The notes beneath the pieces were generated by a model, which was given only the letters and a program-made list of their open reading frames with translations, was not told the DNA's origin and did not search any database. The translations under genes and the position numbers were made by a program. Below, piece after piece: positions 29,616 to 37,915 of a DNA stretch of 64,000 nucleotides; position 1 is the first letter of the stretch, and each line of letters opens with the position of its first letter. The stretch is from positions 1,623,001 to 1,687,000 of the forward strand of contig NZ_CP102280.1 of assembly GCF_025150085.1 (NCBI RefSeq), in the 5' to 3' direction. The stretch is from Dorea longicatena. GTDB lineage: Bacteria; Bacillota; Clostridia; Lachnospirales; Lachnospiraceae.

Positions 29616-30080
29616 TTACTGGCTGCACTTTGGATTTTCACATTCTCCGTCCGGATTAATGCTTTTACTCTCCTGTATCAGCTCATCCAGCATGATCTGA
29701 TTCACCGTATCATTAATACTGTCATTAATCTTCTGCCATACATACTTTGTCACGCATCCGTCCGATGCCATGCAGCCTTCTCCTGTTGTAGTATCAAATG
29801 CCGCACATTTGACCGGCTCCAGACTTCCCTCCAGTGCTCTTAAGATATCTCCGACAGAGATTTCCGACGGTTTTTTCGCCAGTACATATCCGCCAGAGGC
29901 TCCACGAATACTTTTCACCAGCCCTGCCTTTTTCAGAAGTGCAACAAGCTGTTCCAGATAGCGTTCTGAAATTTCCTGTCTTGCGGCCACGCTGCCGATC
30001 GACACCGGTTCTTTCTCACTATATCTGGCCAGATCTATCATGGCACGCAGTCCATATCTACCCTTCGTGGAAAGTTTCAT
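29616..30080 (-). CDS. Rrf2-family Fe-S regulator (IscR-like)
   Basis: The 154-residue winged-helix regulator starts MKLSTKGRYGLRAMIDLA and carries C92, C103 and C109, matching the three-cysteine cluster site of IscR-type Rrf2 proteins, so it probably senses Fe-S status. Two further cysteines (C147, C152) lie in the tail. It leads the nifS-nifU-mnmA genes and has a palindrome over its own transcription start, indicating autorepression. CymR-type Rrf2 proteins lack these cysteines. Confidence 0.93.
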   Translation of the reverse strand: MKLSTKGRYGLRAMIDLARYSEKEPVSIGSVAARQEISERYLEQLVALLKKAGLVKSIRGASGGYVLAKKPSEISVGDILRALEGSLEPVKCAAFDTTTGEGCMASDGCVTKYVWQKINDSINDTVNQIMLDELIQESKSINPDGECENPKCSQ

Positions 30081-30096
30081 CTTATCACCTCTTTTT

Positions 30097-30120
30097 AATC
30101 CCCAGTATTTTACTAGGATT
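30097..30120 (-). promoter_or_regulatory. Probable Rrf2/IscR operator
   Basis: The near-palindrome has arms AATCC and AGTA mirrored by TACT and GGATT around a short centre. It lies a few bases downstream of the expected start of iscR transcription, where a bound repressor would block the polymerase. Confidence 0.55.
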
Positions 30121-30131
30121 TTTACTCCTGT

Positions 30132-30160
30132 AGAATATCACTGCTTTTTAGTTCTGTCAA
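30132..30160 (-). promoter_or_regulatory. Sigma-70-type promoter for the iscR-nifS-nifU operon
   Basis: On the minus strand a consensus -35 TTGACA (30155-30160), a 17-base spacer and -10 TATTCT (30132-30137). Confidence 0.75.
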
Positions 30161-30216
30161 GCACTATTCTCGAATAACTTATAAAGATACAATTCTCATA
30201 TATAAAGGAGCCGATT

Positions 30217-31542
30217 ATGTCCGGAAAGCGCGCTCTCATCCGTGGAACAGCTATTTTGACCATTACAAGTTTTGTCACCCGTTTTATGGGATTTTTCTAT
30301 CGCATTTTTTTGGGTCATACCTTTGGCGAAGAAAATGTAGGCCTTTATCAACTTGTATTTCCTGTATATGCCCTTGGCATCTCTTTTTCCTGTGCCGGAA
30401 CCGAACTTGCTCTTTCCCGCTGCGTTGCACAGGAAAATGCTGCAGGCCATCCGGAAAAAGCAAAAGAATTATTAAAAACCGGCCTGATATTTACATTTGT
30501 TCTTTCCTGTATTCTGACCATTTTTTTACAGCACAATGCACATATGACCGCCATCTCTTTTCTCCATGATTCCAGATGCGAAGAACTGCTGATTTTATTG
30601 TCCTATACGTTTCCTTTTGCTTCAATCCACAGCTGCATCTGCGGCTATTCGCTTGGCTTAAAGCAGACAAAAATTCCTGCTGTTTCCCAACTTTTTGAAC
30701 AGACATTCCGTATTTTATTCGTGTTTCTTTTCTGTTATTACCGCACCAGCCATCAGCTGGATCTTTCCATCTCTTTTGCCGTTGTTGGTCTTGCTATGGG
30801 GGAGATCTTTGCATCTTGCTATTGCCTGTACTCTATACACCACACAGCTTCGAAACAAGTGCAGAATTTGCTTTCTGCAAGTACTTTCTGCATCCATCTT
30901 TCCAGGCTTTTCAGACACGCCTTTCCTCTTACTGCCAGCCGGGTATTATTGAACATTCTGCAAAGTATAGAAGCCGTATCCATCCCCGTTTTTCTTCAGT
31001 ATTCCGGAATGTCTTCTTCTCTGTCTTTGCAGGTATATGGAGTTCTGACCGGTATGGCACTTCCTTGTATTCTGTTTCCTTCTGCTATTACCAACGCTGT
31101 ATCCTCCATGCTTCTTCCTACAGTGGCCGAAATTCAGGAAATGAAAGAGAAGCGCAGACTTCAGGCTATCATTTCAAAAATCGCTTGTTCCTGCATATTT
31201 CTTGGATGTTTCTGTTGTATTTTCCTGCTAATATCCGGGAAATGGATTGGAATCTTTCTGTTCAAAAGTCCGCTTGCGGGTAGTTTTATTCTCACGCTTT
31301 CCTGGATTTGTCCGTTTTTATACACTAACACGGTTCTTCTTGGCATGATCAATGGTTTGGGAAAAACTACTTTTTCTTTTATTATCAACTTTTTAAGTCT
31401 TTGCATACGGATTGCAGGTGTATGTCTTTTTATACCTATATGGGGCATAAACGGATATCTTACAGGTCTGCTGATCAGCCAGATCTTTTTGTTTTTATGC
31501 TGTATACTTCGTCTCGTAATCTACATAAAGAATTTTTCATAA
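30217..31542 (+). CDS. SpoVB/MurJ-like polysaccharide flippase (MOP superfamily)
   Basis: The 441-residue protein has about 12-14 hydrophobic segments and the SpoVB-type start KRALIRGTAILTITSFVTRFMGFFYRI (split here only for description), then GEENVGLYQLVFPVYALG. SpoVB-like proteins flip lipid-linked precursors for spore cortex or cell wall. The gene is divergent from iscR and ends in a bidirectional terminator shared with spoIIM. Family assignment is firm; the transported lipid is unknown. Confidence 0.87.
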   Translation: MSGKRALIRGTAILTITSFVTRFMGFFYRIFLGHTFGEENVGLYQLVFPVYALGISFSCAGTELALSRCVAQENAAGHPEKAKELLKTGLIFTFVLSCILTIFLQHNAHMTAISFLHDSRCEELLILLSYTFPFASIHSCICGYSLGLKQTKIPAVSQLFEQTFRILFVFLFCYYRTSHQLDLSISFAVVGLAMGEIFASCYCLYSIHHTASKQVQNLLSASTFCIHLSRLFRHAFPLTASRVLLNILQSIEAVSIPVFLQYSGMSSSLSLQVYGVLTGMALPCILFPSAITNAVSSMLLPTVAEIQEMKEKRRLQAIISKIACSCIFLGCFCCIFLLISGKWIGIFLFKSPLAGSFILTLSWICPFLYTNTVLLGMINGLGKTTFSFIINFLSLCIRIAGVCLFIPIWGINGYLTGLLISQIFLFLCCILRLVIYIKNFS

Positions 31543-31594
31543 AAAGATCGACACACAGTATGTTTGAAACATTTCATACTATGTGTCGATCTTT
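31543..31594. terminator. Bidirectional terminator between the flippase and spoIIM genes
   Basis: A 20-base stem (31543-31562 with 31575-31594, one mismatch) has a 12-base loop. On the minus strand it runs into TTTTT, and on the plus strand into TTT. The genes on either side are convergent. Confidence 0.85.
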
Positions 31595-31643
31595 ATCGCC
31601 ATGCGTTCGTAAGGAGCTGCCAGTGGCAGGTCCTGTAGATCAC

Positions 31644-32183
31644 CTACAATGTTTTCAGAAACATTCTGATAATGACAGGATTCACATAACATTCTGTTAT
31701 CATTCCCAACAGCACCAGCATTATCAGTTTTATAGTTTTTCCGGAATTCCACCTGACCACAGGATATTCCAGCATATATTCAAACAATAGTATCCCGGAC
31801 AAAATATAGAATACGCCCTGTGGCATAACAGCAATCACGCAAAGGACAATCCCTTTAATTCCAAGTCTGGCAATGGCCGTACAGATCACCATTCCAACGC
31901 AAAAACCCAACCATATTACTGTTAATATCACCGCACTTTTTCTATACCTTGTTCCAGCTGCCGCCGTAAGAATCAGTAGAAATACCCCTCTGTTTTTTAT
32001 CAGGTACCAGAAATACTCCTCATATACGATCTCTAACCGATTATATTGTTCCAGAAAAAACTGATTAAAAATTCCAATGTCGAGTATATACTCCTTCATC
32101 CAGAGATTCGCACTGCATATTCCCAGTACAAATCCTGTCATTCCAGCCAGAAGCACATATTTTTGTTTTGTCTGTATCTTCAC
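31644..32183 (-). CDS. spoIIM: SpoIIM-like membrane protein
   Basis: The 179-residue protein has about five hydrophobic helices. Its spacing, with a buried charged segment (QYNRLEIVYEEYFWYLIKNR) and VMPQGVFYILSGILLFEY, matches stage II sporulation protein M. SpoIIM anchors SpoIID and SpoIIP at the septum, and spoIIP lies elsewhere in this window. Similarity is judged by pattern only; another small polytopic protein is possible. The nudix gene lies upstream with a 64-base gap. Confidence 0.62.
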   Translation of the reverse strand: MKIQTKQKYVLLAGMTGFVLGICSANLWMKEYILDIGIFNQFFLEQYNRLEIVYEEYFWYLIKNRGVFLLILTAAAGTRYRKSAVILTVIWLGFCVGMVICTAIARLGIKGIVLCVIAVMPQGVFYILSGILLFEYMLEYPVVRWNSGKTIKLIMLVLLGMITECYVNPVIIRMFLKTL

Positions 32184-32247
32184 ATATCATTCTCCTTTTC
32201 TCAGATTCAGATATCTTATTATATGTGCTCTTTGGGTGGATATGATT

Positions 32248-32790
32248 TTATCCGTGCAGATACTTTGATTCATATGCAAGGATTGCTGCCATAGTTTTTG
32301 AATCCTGTATCTTTCCTTCAAAAATCATCTGTTTCAACTCATCTAATTCATAAGCTTTTACATCCACAAATTCATCTTCATCAAGGCTTTGCTCTCCCGG
32401 TATCAGATTTCTTGCGACAAAAACTTCGATTCTTTCATCGCAAAATGCAACCGTTGTCCGAATTGTAAGTATCCATTCCAGATTTTCAGAACTGTATCCC
32501 GTTTCTTCTTTTAGCTCTCTCGCTGCGCATACAATCCCCTCTTCATTCGGATCATCCAGTTTTCCAGCCGGAATTTCCAATGTGTCTCGTTCCAACGCAT
32601 TTCGGTACTGTTTTACCATCAAGATCTTTCCATCCTCCATAACCGGGATAACTGCAGCAGCGCCGTCATGATGAATAAAATCCCATTCTTCTGTATTTCC
32701 ATTTGAAAATTTCATATGATCCTTGTATACTTTTAAAACCGTTCCCTGATACGCCAGATCTCTTCCTGTACGTATTACATCTTCACTCAT
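32248..32790 (-). CDS. ADP-ribose pyrophosphatase (Nudix, NudF-like)
   Basis: The 180-residue enzyme should split ADP-ribose to AMP and ribose 5-phosphate. The Nudix box is GKLDDPNEEGIVCAARELKE followed by ETGY. Upstream are VLKVYKDHMKFSNG and VKQYRNALERDTLEIPAG, which are typical of the NudF subgroup. The ATG has AGGAGG upstream. A leader with two overlapping helices precedes it. Confidence 0.92.
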   Translation of the reverse strand: MSEDVIRTGRDLAYQGTVLKVYKDHMKFSNGNTEEWDFIHHDGAAAVIPVMEDGKILMVKQYRNALERDTLEIPAGKLDDPNEEGIVCAARELKEETGYSSENLEWILTIRTTVAFCDERIEVFVARNLIPGEQSLDEDEFVDVKAYELDELKQMIFEGKIQDSKTMAAILAYESKYLHG

Positions 32791-32842
32791 TCTTACTTCC
32801 TCCTGCTATTCTTTCAAAAGTATCTTTTTTAACTTCAGCCAC

Positions 32843-32881
32843 TCTACAGGATCTGCCACCTGTAGAACTTGCCCGTGGCAG
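32843..32881 (-). other. Overlapping helices in the nudix-gene leader (pseudoknot or switch)
   Basis: On the minus strand, helix 1 pairs 32875-32881 with 32853-32859 (seven pairs). Helix 2 pairs 32859-32866 with 32843-32850 (eight pairs, eight-base loop). The arms interleave, so the RNA could form an H-type pseudoknot or switch between two hairpins. It lies about 50 bases before the start codon. I do not recognise a known riboswitch. Confidence 0.45.
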
Positions 32882-32931
32882 CATCTTTCGGATGTTTTGG
32901 TAACCGGCTGTTTCTCATACATACTTTTGTA

Positions 32932-32970
32932 CACAAAATAAGAACCGGTTGACCAAAAATCAACCGGTTC
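32932..32970 (-). terminator. Rho-independent terminator of rny
   Basis: A perfect ten-base-pair stem (32961-32970 with 32942-32951) with a nine-base loop is followed on the minus strand by TTATTTTG. It lies 20 bases past the rny stop. Confidence 0.85.
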
Positions 32971-32989
32971 CTGTCATTTCATTTATCTT

Positions 32990-34543
32990 CTACTTGGCAT
33001 AGTCTGTAACTCGTGATTCACGAATTACATTAACTTTAATCTGTCCTGGATATTCTAATTCAAATTCAATCTGTTTCGCAATATCTCTGGCCAGTAATAC
33101 CATATCTGCATCAGATACTTGTTCTGGAACTACCATAACACGAATCTCTCTACCTGCTTGAATTGCAAAAGATTTATCAACACCCTTGAACTGGTTGGTG
33201 ATATCTTCTAATTGTTTTAACCTGTTTGTGTATGTCTCTAATGTTTCTCGTCTTGCGCCCGGCCTTGCTGCCGAAATCGTGTCTGCAGCCTGTACCACAC
33301 ACGCAATCAGAGTTTCCGGTTCTACATCTCCATGATGTGCCTCTACAGCATTGATAACTGTAGGAGATTCTTTGTATTTTCTACAAAGATCCACACCAAT
33401 CTGAATATGTGATCCTTCTACATCATGATCGATCGATTTACCGATATCATGAAGAAGTCCTGCACGTTTTGCAAGTCTGACATCTAATCCGATCTCTCCC
33501 GCAAGAAGTCCGGATAACTGTGCCACTTCAACCGAATGCTTCAGTGCATTCTGTCCATAGCTTGTTCTGAACTTCATACGTCCGAGAAGTTTAATCAGTT
33601 CCGGATGAATTCCATGCACACCAACTTCCAGTGCCGCTGCTTCACCCTCTTCACGAATCATCGTGTCAACTTCTTTCTGCGCCTTTTCTACCATCTCCTC
33701 AATTCTTGCCGGATGGATACGTCCGTCAACAATCAGCTTCTCCAGCGCGATTCTTGCCACTTCTCGTCTTATCGGATCAAATCCGGAAAGGACAACCGCT
33801 TCCGGTGTATCATCAATAATGAGTTCCACACCCGTCAGTGTCTCTAAAGTACGGATATTACGTCCTTCACGTCCGATAATTCTTCCTTTCATTTCATCAC
33901 TTGGAAGCTGTACAACCGAAATTGTAGTTTCCGCAACATGATCTGCCGCACATCTCTGGATTGCAGTTACGACGTACTCTTTCGCCTTCTTATCTGCCTC
34001 TTCCTTTGCCTGCGCTTCTAATTCCTTGATCATCTTTGCAGTGTCATGTTTTACATCTTCTTCAACAGTTTTTAACAAATATTCTTTTGCCTGTTCGGAG
34101 GTAAGTCCTGAGATTCTTTCTAGTTCCTGTACACGCTGCTGACTCAGCTCTTCTACTTTCGCTTCACGCTGTCTCAGCTCTTCTTCCTTCGCTGTAAATC
34201 CTGCTTCTCGTCTTTCAATGGCCTCTGATTTTTTATCAAGAGCTTCCTCTTTGGAAAGTACACGCTTCTCGTAACGCTGCAATTCCGATCTGCGTTCCTT
34301 TGTCTCTTTTTCAAGTTCGTTCTTATTCTTGATAGACTCTTCCTTGATTTCTAAAAGAGACTCCTTCTTCTTGGCCTCCGCTGTCTTTACTGCATCATCA
34401 ATGATTTCTCTTGCCCTTGCCTCTGCATTACCAATCTTGGATTCTGCATTGTTCTTCAGGTTTGAGACTGTCAAAAAATGACTGATCACAGCGGCCACAA
34501 CGATAAGTACGACTGCTACAGCAATCACTATTCCTATCGGCAC
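32990..34543 (-). CDS. rny: Ribonuclease Y
   Basis: RNase Y is the membrane-anchored endonuclease that starts mRNA decay in many Firmicutes. The 517-residue protein has an N-terminal transmembrane helix, a long charged coiled coil (about 30-200), a KH domain ([19 protein letters not shown]) and an HD domain with [18 protein letters not shown] and NAVEAHHGD. It starts with GTG at 34543, seven bases after AGGAGG. It has its own promoter just after recX. Confidence 0.97.
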   Translation of the reverse strand: MPIGIVIAVAVVLIVVAAVISHFLTVSNLKNNAESKIGNAEARAREIIDDAVKTAEAKKKESLLEIKEESIKNKNELEKETKERRSELQRYEKRVLSKEEALDKKSEAIERREAGFTAKEEELRQREAKVEELSQQRVQELERISGLTSEQAKEYLLKTVEEDVKHDTAKMIKELEAQAKEEADKKAKEYVVTAIQRCAADHVAETTISVVQLPSDEMKGRIIGREGRNIRTLETLTGVELIIDDTPEAVVLSGFDPIRREVARIALEKLIVDGRIHPARIEEMVEKAQKEVDTMIREEGEAAALEVGVHGIHPELIKLLGRMKFRTSYGQNALKHSVEVAQLSGLLAGEIGLDVRLAKRAGLLHDIGKSIDHDVEGSHIQIGVDLCRKYKESPTVINAVEAHHGDVEPETLIACVVQAADTISAARPGARRETLETYTNRLKQLEDITNQFKGVDKSFAIQAGREIRVMVVPEQVSDADMVLLARDIAKQIEFELEYPGQIKVNVIRESRVTDYAK

Positions 34544-34593
34544 AGGAGCACCTCCTTATTTAATTTTCATTGTACGATTATTACAACAGTTCA

Positions 34594-34622
34594 ATTTTAT
34601 ACTTTTTACACAAATATGTCAA
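34594..34622 (-). promoter_or_regulatory. Sigma-70-type promoter for rny
   Basis: On the minus strand a consensus -35 TTGACA (34617-34622), a 17-base spacer and -10 TAAAAT (34594-34599), immediately after the recX stop. Confidence 0.75.
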
Positions 34623-34626
34623 GCTT

Positions 34627-35235
34627 TCACTCGCAAACTTGTAACACATTGCGGACATCCTGATAACTGAATCCTTTACGCATCAGATAGCCCATCATTT
34701 TCTGCTTTTCCTTCGCATCCGCTGTTTCCGGGTTATAATTTCGTTTCCGCATCAGCGCTTCGATCGCCTGTCTGGAATCTTCCTCCCCGTAGTCCGCTTC
34801 TTCAAATACCTGTTCTACAATTTCTGATGAAACGCCTTTTTGCACAAGTGCCGCATAGAGTTCTTTTTTGCTTTTCCGTTCCTTCCTGCTGTCAATAAAA
34901 CTTCTCGCATATTCCACATCATTAATATAACCAAATGACTTCACATACCGGATTGCCGCCTCAACTGCATCTTCCGCATAACCGCCCTGTTTCAATTTAG
35001 TCCGAAGCTTCGATTCCGTTCTTCCCATATCAGAAAGCAGATGCATTGCCCGGAGCTTCGCCCTTTTGGTAATAATCTGCTGAAGACTGTCATAGATATC
35101 GTCTTCGATCACAGATTCTTCCGCTATATGATAACGGGACAGTTCGCCCTTATACAATGTAAAAGCAAACTGTCCGTCTAAATATACTTTATATCTCGTC
35201 TTTGACAGCGGTTCGATCTTCGTAACCGTCATCAT
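34627..35235 (-). CDS. recX: RecX regulatory protein
   Basis: RecX modulates RecA filaments. The 202-residue protein is built of three-helix RecX repeats, including RTESKLRTKLKQGGYAEDAV, SFGYINDVEYARSFI and LMRKGFSYQDVRNVL. It starts four bases after the recA stop and so shares the SOS-controlled transcript. Confidence 0.95.
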   Translation of the reverse strand: MMTVTKIEPLSKTRYKVYLDGQFAFTLYKGELSRYHIAEESVIEDDIYDSLQQIITKRAKLRAMHLLSDMGRTESKLRTKLKQGGYAEDAVEAAIRYVKSFGYINDVEYARSFIDSRKERKSKKELYAALVQKGVSSEIVEQVFEEADYGEEDSRQAIEALMRKRNYNPETADAKEKQKMMGYLMRKGFSYQDVRNVLQVCE

Positions 35236-35238
35236 AGA

Positions 35239-36300
35239 TTATTCTTCCTCTTTTGTAATTCCTTCTGCAGTTGCAGATTCTTCGTTCTCTTCCACGTCAC
35301 CTTCCGCTCCAATGTGATAGTGTGCACGGATCTTCTGCTCCAGTTCTTCCATGATCTCCGGATGTTCAGAAAGATATGTCTTCGCATTCTCTCTTCCCTG
35401 TCCAATCTTGTCTCCATTGTATGCGAACCAGGCACCACTCTTGCTGACCAGATCACACTTCACTGCAAGATCAAGGATATCTCCTTCTTTGGAAATTCCT
35501 TTACCGAACATAATATCGAATTCCGCCTCTTTAAACGGAGGTGCAATCTTATTCTTCACAATCTTTACACGTGTTCTGTTACCAACCATCTCACCGCTCT
35601 GTTTCAGAGTCTCAATTCTTCTGACATCCATACGTACAGATGAGTAGAACTTCAGCGCGCGTCCACCGGTTGTTGTCTCCGGATTACCGAACATCACACC
35701 TACTTTCTCACGCAGCTGGTTGATAAAGATGACCACACAGTTGGACTTGCTGATTACCGGTGTCAGCTTACGGAGTGCCTGGGACATCAGCCTTGCCTGA
35801 AGTCCGACATGGCTGTCTCCCATATCTCCTTCAATCTCCTGCTTTGGTACCAGCGCAGCAACCGAATCCACTACGATGATATCCATCGCTCCGGATCTTA
35901 CCATTGTCTCTGTAATCTCCAGAGCCTGATCTCCACTGTCCGGCTGTGAAATATACAGCTCATCAATATCTACTCCAATATTCTTCGCATACACAGGATC
36001 CAGCGCGTGCTCCGCATCAATAAATCCTGCAATACCGCCTCTCTTCTGCACTTCTGCGATCATATGTAATGCGACTGTTGTCTTACCACTTGACTCTGGT
36101 CCGTAGATCTCAACAATACGTCCCTTCGGTACTCCGCCAAGCCCCAGTGCAAGATCCAGACTTAATGAACCGGTAGGAATGGTCTCTACTGCTACCTGTG
36201 CTGACGGATCTCCCAGACGCATAACTGTTCCTTTACCGAAATCTTTCTCTAATTTTGCGATCGCCGCATCCAATGCGCGCTTTTTATCTTCATTTGCCAT
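35239..36300 (-). CDS. recA: Recombinase RecA
   Basis: The 353-residue recombinase has Walker [44 protein letters not shown], loop L2 with [18 protein letters not shown], and an acidic C-terminus. It catalyses strand exchange and stimulates LexA self-cleavage. A promoter and a LexA box precede it. Confidence 0.99.
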   Translation of the reverse strand: MANEDKKRALDAAIAKLEKDFGKGTVMRLGDPSAQVAVETIPTGSLSLDLALGLGGVPKGRIVEIYGPESSGKTTVALHMIAEVQKRGGIAGFIDAEHALDPVYAKNIGVDIDELYISQPDSGDQALEITETMVRSGAMDIIVVDSVAALVPKQEIEGDMGDSHVGLQARLMSQALRKLTPVISKSNCVVIFINQLREKVGVMFGNPETTTGGRALKFYSSVRMDVRRIETLKQSGEMVGNRTRVKIVKNKIAPPFKEAEFDIMFGKGISKEGDILDLAVKCDLVSKSGAWFAYNGDKIGQGRENAKTYLSEHPEIMEELEQKIRAHYHIGAEGDVEENEESATAEGITKEEE

Positions 36301-36323
36301 GTTAATTCTCCTTTTTCGTTCAT

Positions 36324-36337
36324 CGAACGAGTGTTCG
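36324..36337 (-). promoter_or_regulatory. LexA (SOS) box of recA
   Basis: CGAACGAGTGTTCG has the symmetric arms CGAAC and GTTCG with four bases between, matching the Gram-positive LexA consensus. It sits just downstream of the recA transcription start. Confidence 0.88.
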
Positions 36338-36350
36338 TCCTTTGGTTAAT

Positions 36351-36379
36351 ATAGTATTATACTTCATCCCGAATGTCAA
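36351..36379 (-). promoter_or_regulatory. Sigma-70-type promoter for recA-recX
   Basis: On the minus strand -35 TTGACA (36374-36379), a 17-base spacer and -10 TACTAT (36351-36356). A TATAAT overlaps the spacer but would leave only 12 bases. Confidence 0.7.
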
Positions 36380-36452
36380 TATTTAATTTTCCCCTCATCA
36401 TTTTTCTCTTGTATATTCTGGAATACTCTACAGAAATGTAAAAGAATACAAC

Positions 36453-36489
36453 CATCTGTGATTCAGATATACTTAACATATCACAGATG
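36453..36489 (-). terminator. Hairpin downstream of the paralogous membrane-protein genes
   Basis: A perfect ten-base-pair stem (36480-36489 with 36453-36462) has a 17-base loop, followed on the minus strand by a T-rich but interrupted stretch. It lies 23 bases past the stop of the gene at 36512. Confidence 0.55.
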
Positions 36490-36511
36490 ACTTCCGGGCG
36501 TCAAGATAATC

Positions 36512-37906
36512 TCATCCCTGATCCGCATCTCCCCAGTCTCTTTCGATGAATTGCGACAGCATTCTTGGCGATTCCATACAAAGTCTGTCCTGCGCTTCCA
36601 CATATACAGCTACCGCCAAATTTCCATCCCATCCAATATCCTCCTTTTCCCTGTCCATACGGTAAATGATTTTCTTCCCTTCTGCACATTCAAATTCTAT
36701 CTGATCCAGATAGCGGATTCTGAACATACCATATTCGCACATTTCCCCCGGAACAACCGATTTTTTCCATTCGCGGCATTTTCGTCCGGCATTCCATCTG
36801 CTGATTACATAGATCAATATAAATAATAAAATATCTGCTCCTACAGTCAAAAGTGCTGTTTCACCCTCTAAAATCAAACATATTATCACAAGAACTCCTG
36901 TATTTGCAAAAAATACCGGCCCGATTCCTTTCATATGTTTCCTGACTTCCTTGCGATATTTCTTTCTGCAATATTTTTTCGAAGCAATATATCCCATTTT
37001 GGTCAATTTCAGAACATTCTCCTTATTTACTGTTTTTCCTTCTTCCCGTTCTCTCCATTCCGTCTCGAACCTTTCCTTTTCGTCTCTGTTTTCCTGTTCC
37101 GCTCTTAAGCTTTTTCTCTCCTTTTTCAGTCTTTCTTCCTGTTTGATCTTTTCAACCGGAACCCCACTCAGACTTATAACCATTTCTCCAAACATGTACA
37201 AATAAAATCCTATACACAGCATATCAGACCATGGCCTTCCGGACACGTGCTGTCTCCACACGAATATGACCATTGATGCATATAATCCCAGCCCTAATAT
37301 AGCCAGATAATAATAGTATGTAACGATTTTTCGATCTTCTAGTTTTTGTTTTCCTTTCATGATAATCCAACAAAGCTCCAGTGCATATGCAAGAAACAAG
37401 CTCAAAAGTATTACACGTTCTCCCGGTCTTTCTTTGATTCCATTTTTATACCACTGCGTGGTTCTGCCATCTACTTTTGCGAATACTTCTCCCAGAAACA
37501 TATCGGCGTCAAAAGAATGAATCTCAACTTTCATTCCTTCCCGGACATTTTTCAAACCTTTTACCCTGTAAAATATTTTTTTCGTCCCGGTTTCTGTATC
37601 TTCCACTGTAACATGCCATACCCCGTCATCTGCATCTACACGCCACACCGGATCTGCCTTCACACATTCCACAATCATTCCTTCCGTACTCTGATATACA
37701 GGATTCATGATTCCCGGCATCAGTATCAAAACAATTCCTATCAAGAACCGGACGCCTTTAAAAATAGTCGTCCCCATACTTTCATCGGATTCTACTTCTC
37801 CATATCTGACATCTAATTCCCAAAATTTATTCAGTTTTATAAATGATACCGAAAAAAGCATTACCACAACAATTGTCAGATAATACATACATCTGTTATC
37901 AAACAT
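36512..37906 (-). CDS. Uncharacterised membrane protein, paralogue B
   Basis: I do not recognise the family. The 464-residue protein has two N-terminal hydrophobic helices, a soluble segment of about 100 residues (roughly 65-163) that resembles DUF3592-type domains in layout, three more helices, a strongly charged stretch (about 255-305), two further helices and a soluble C-terminus. It aligns by eye with the gene just upstream: GRTTQWYKNG against GKTPEYYKKI, ASKKYCRKKYRK against SSSERYCRYRYK, and VPGEMCEYGMFRI against VPCEYCCIKEDVF. The two genes are nine bases apart, so they probably act together. No function is claimed. Confidence 0.85.
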   Translation of the reverse strand: MFDNRCMYYLTIVVVMLFSVSFIKLNKFWELDVRYGEVESDESMGTTIFKGVRFLIGIVLILMPGIMNPVYQSTEGMIVECVKADPVWRVDADDGVWHVTVEDTETGTKKIFYRVKGLKNVREGMKVEIHSFDADMFLGEVFAKVDGRTTQWYKNGIKERPGERVILLSLFLAYALELCWIIMKGKQKLEDRKIVTYYYYLAILGLGLYASMVIFVWRQHVSGRPWSDMLCIGFYLYMFGEMVISLSGVPVEKIKQEERLKKERKSLRAEQENRDEKERFETEWREREEGKTVNKENVLKLTKMGYIASKKYCRKKYRKEVRKHMKGIGPVFFANTGVLVIICLILEGETALLTVGADILLFILIYVISRWNAGRKCREWKKSVVPGEMCEYGMFRIRYLDQIEFECAEGKKIIYRMDREKEDIGWDGNLAVAVYVEAQDRLCMESPRMLSQFIERDWGDADQG

Positions 37907-37915
37907 ACTTTCCTT

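Noticed and set aside
29616..30080. Calling the Rrf2 regulator CymR
   Set aside because: It has the three-cysteine cluster site of IscR-type proteins and heads an Fe-S operon.
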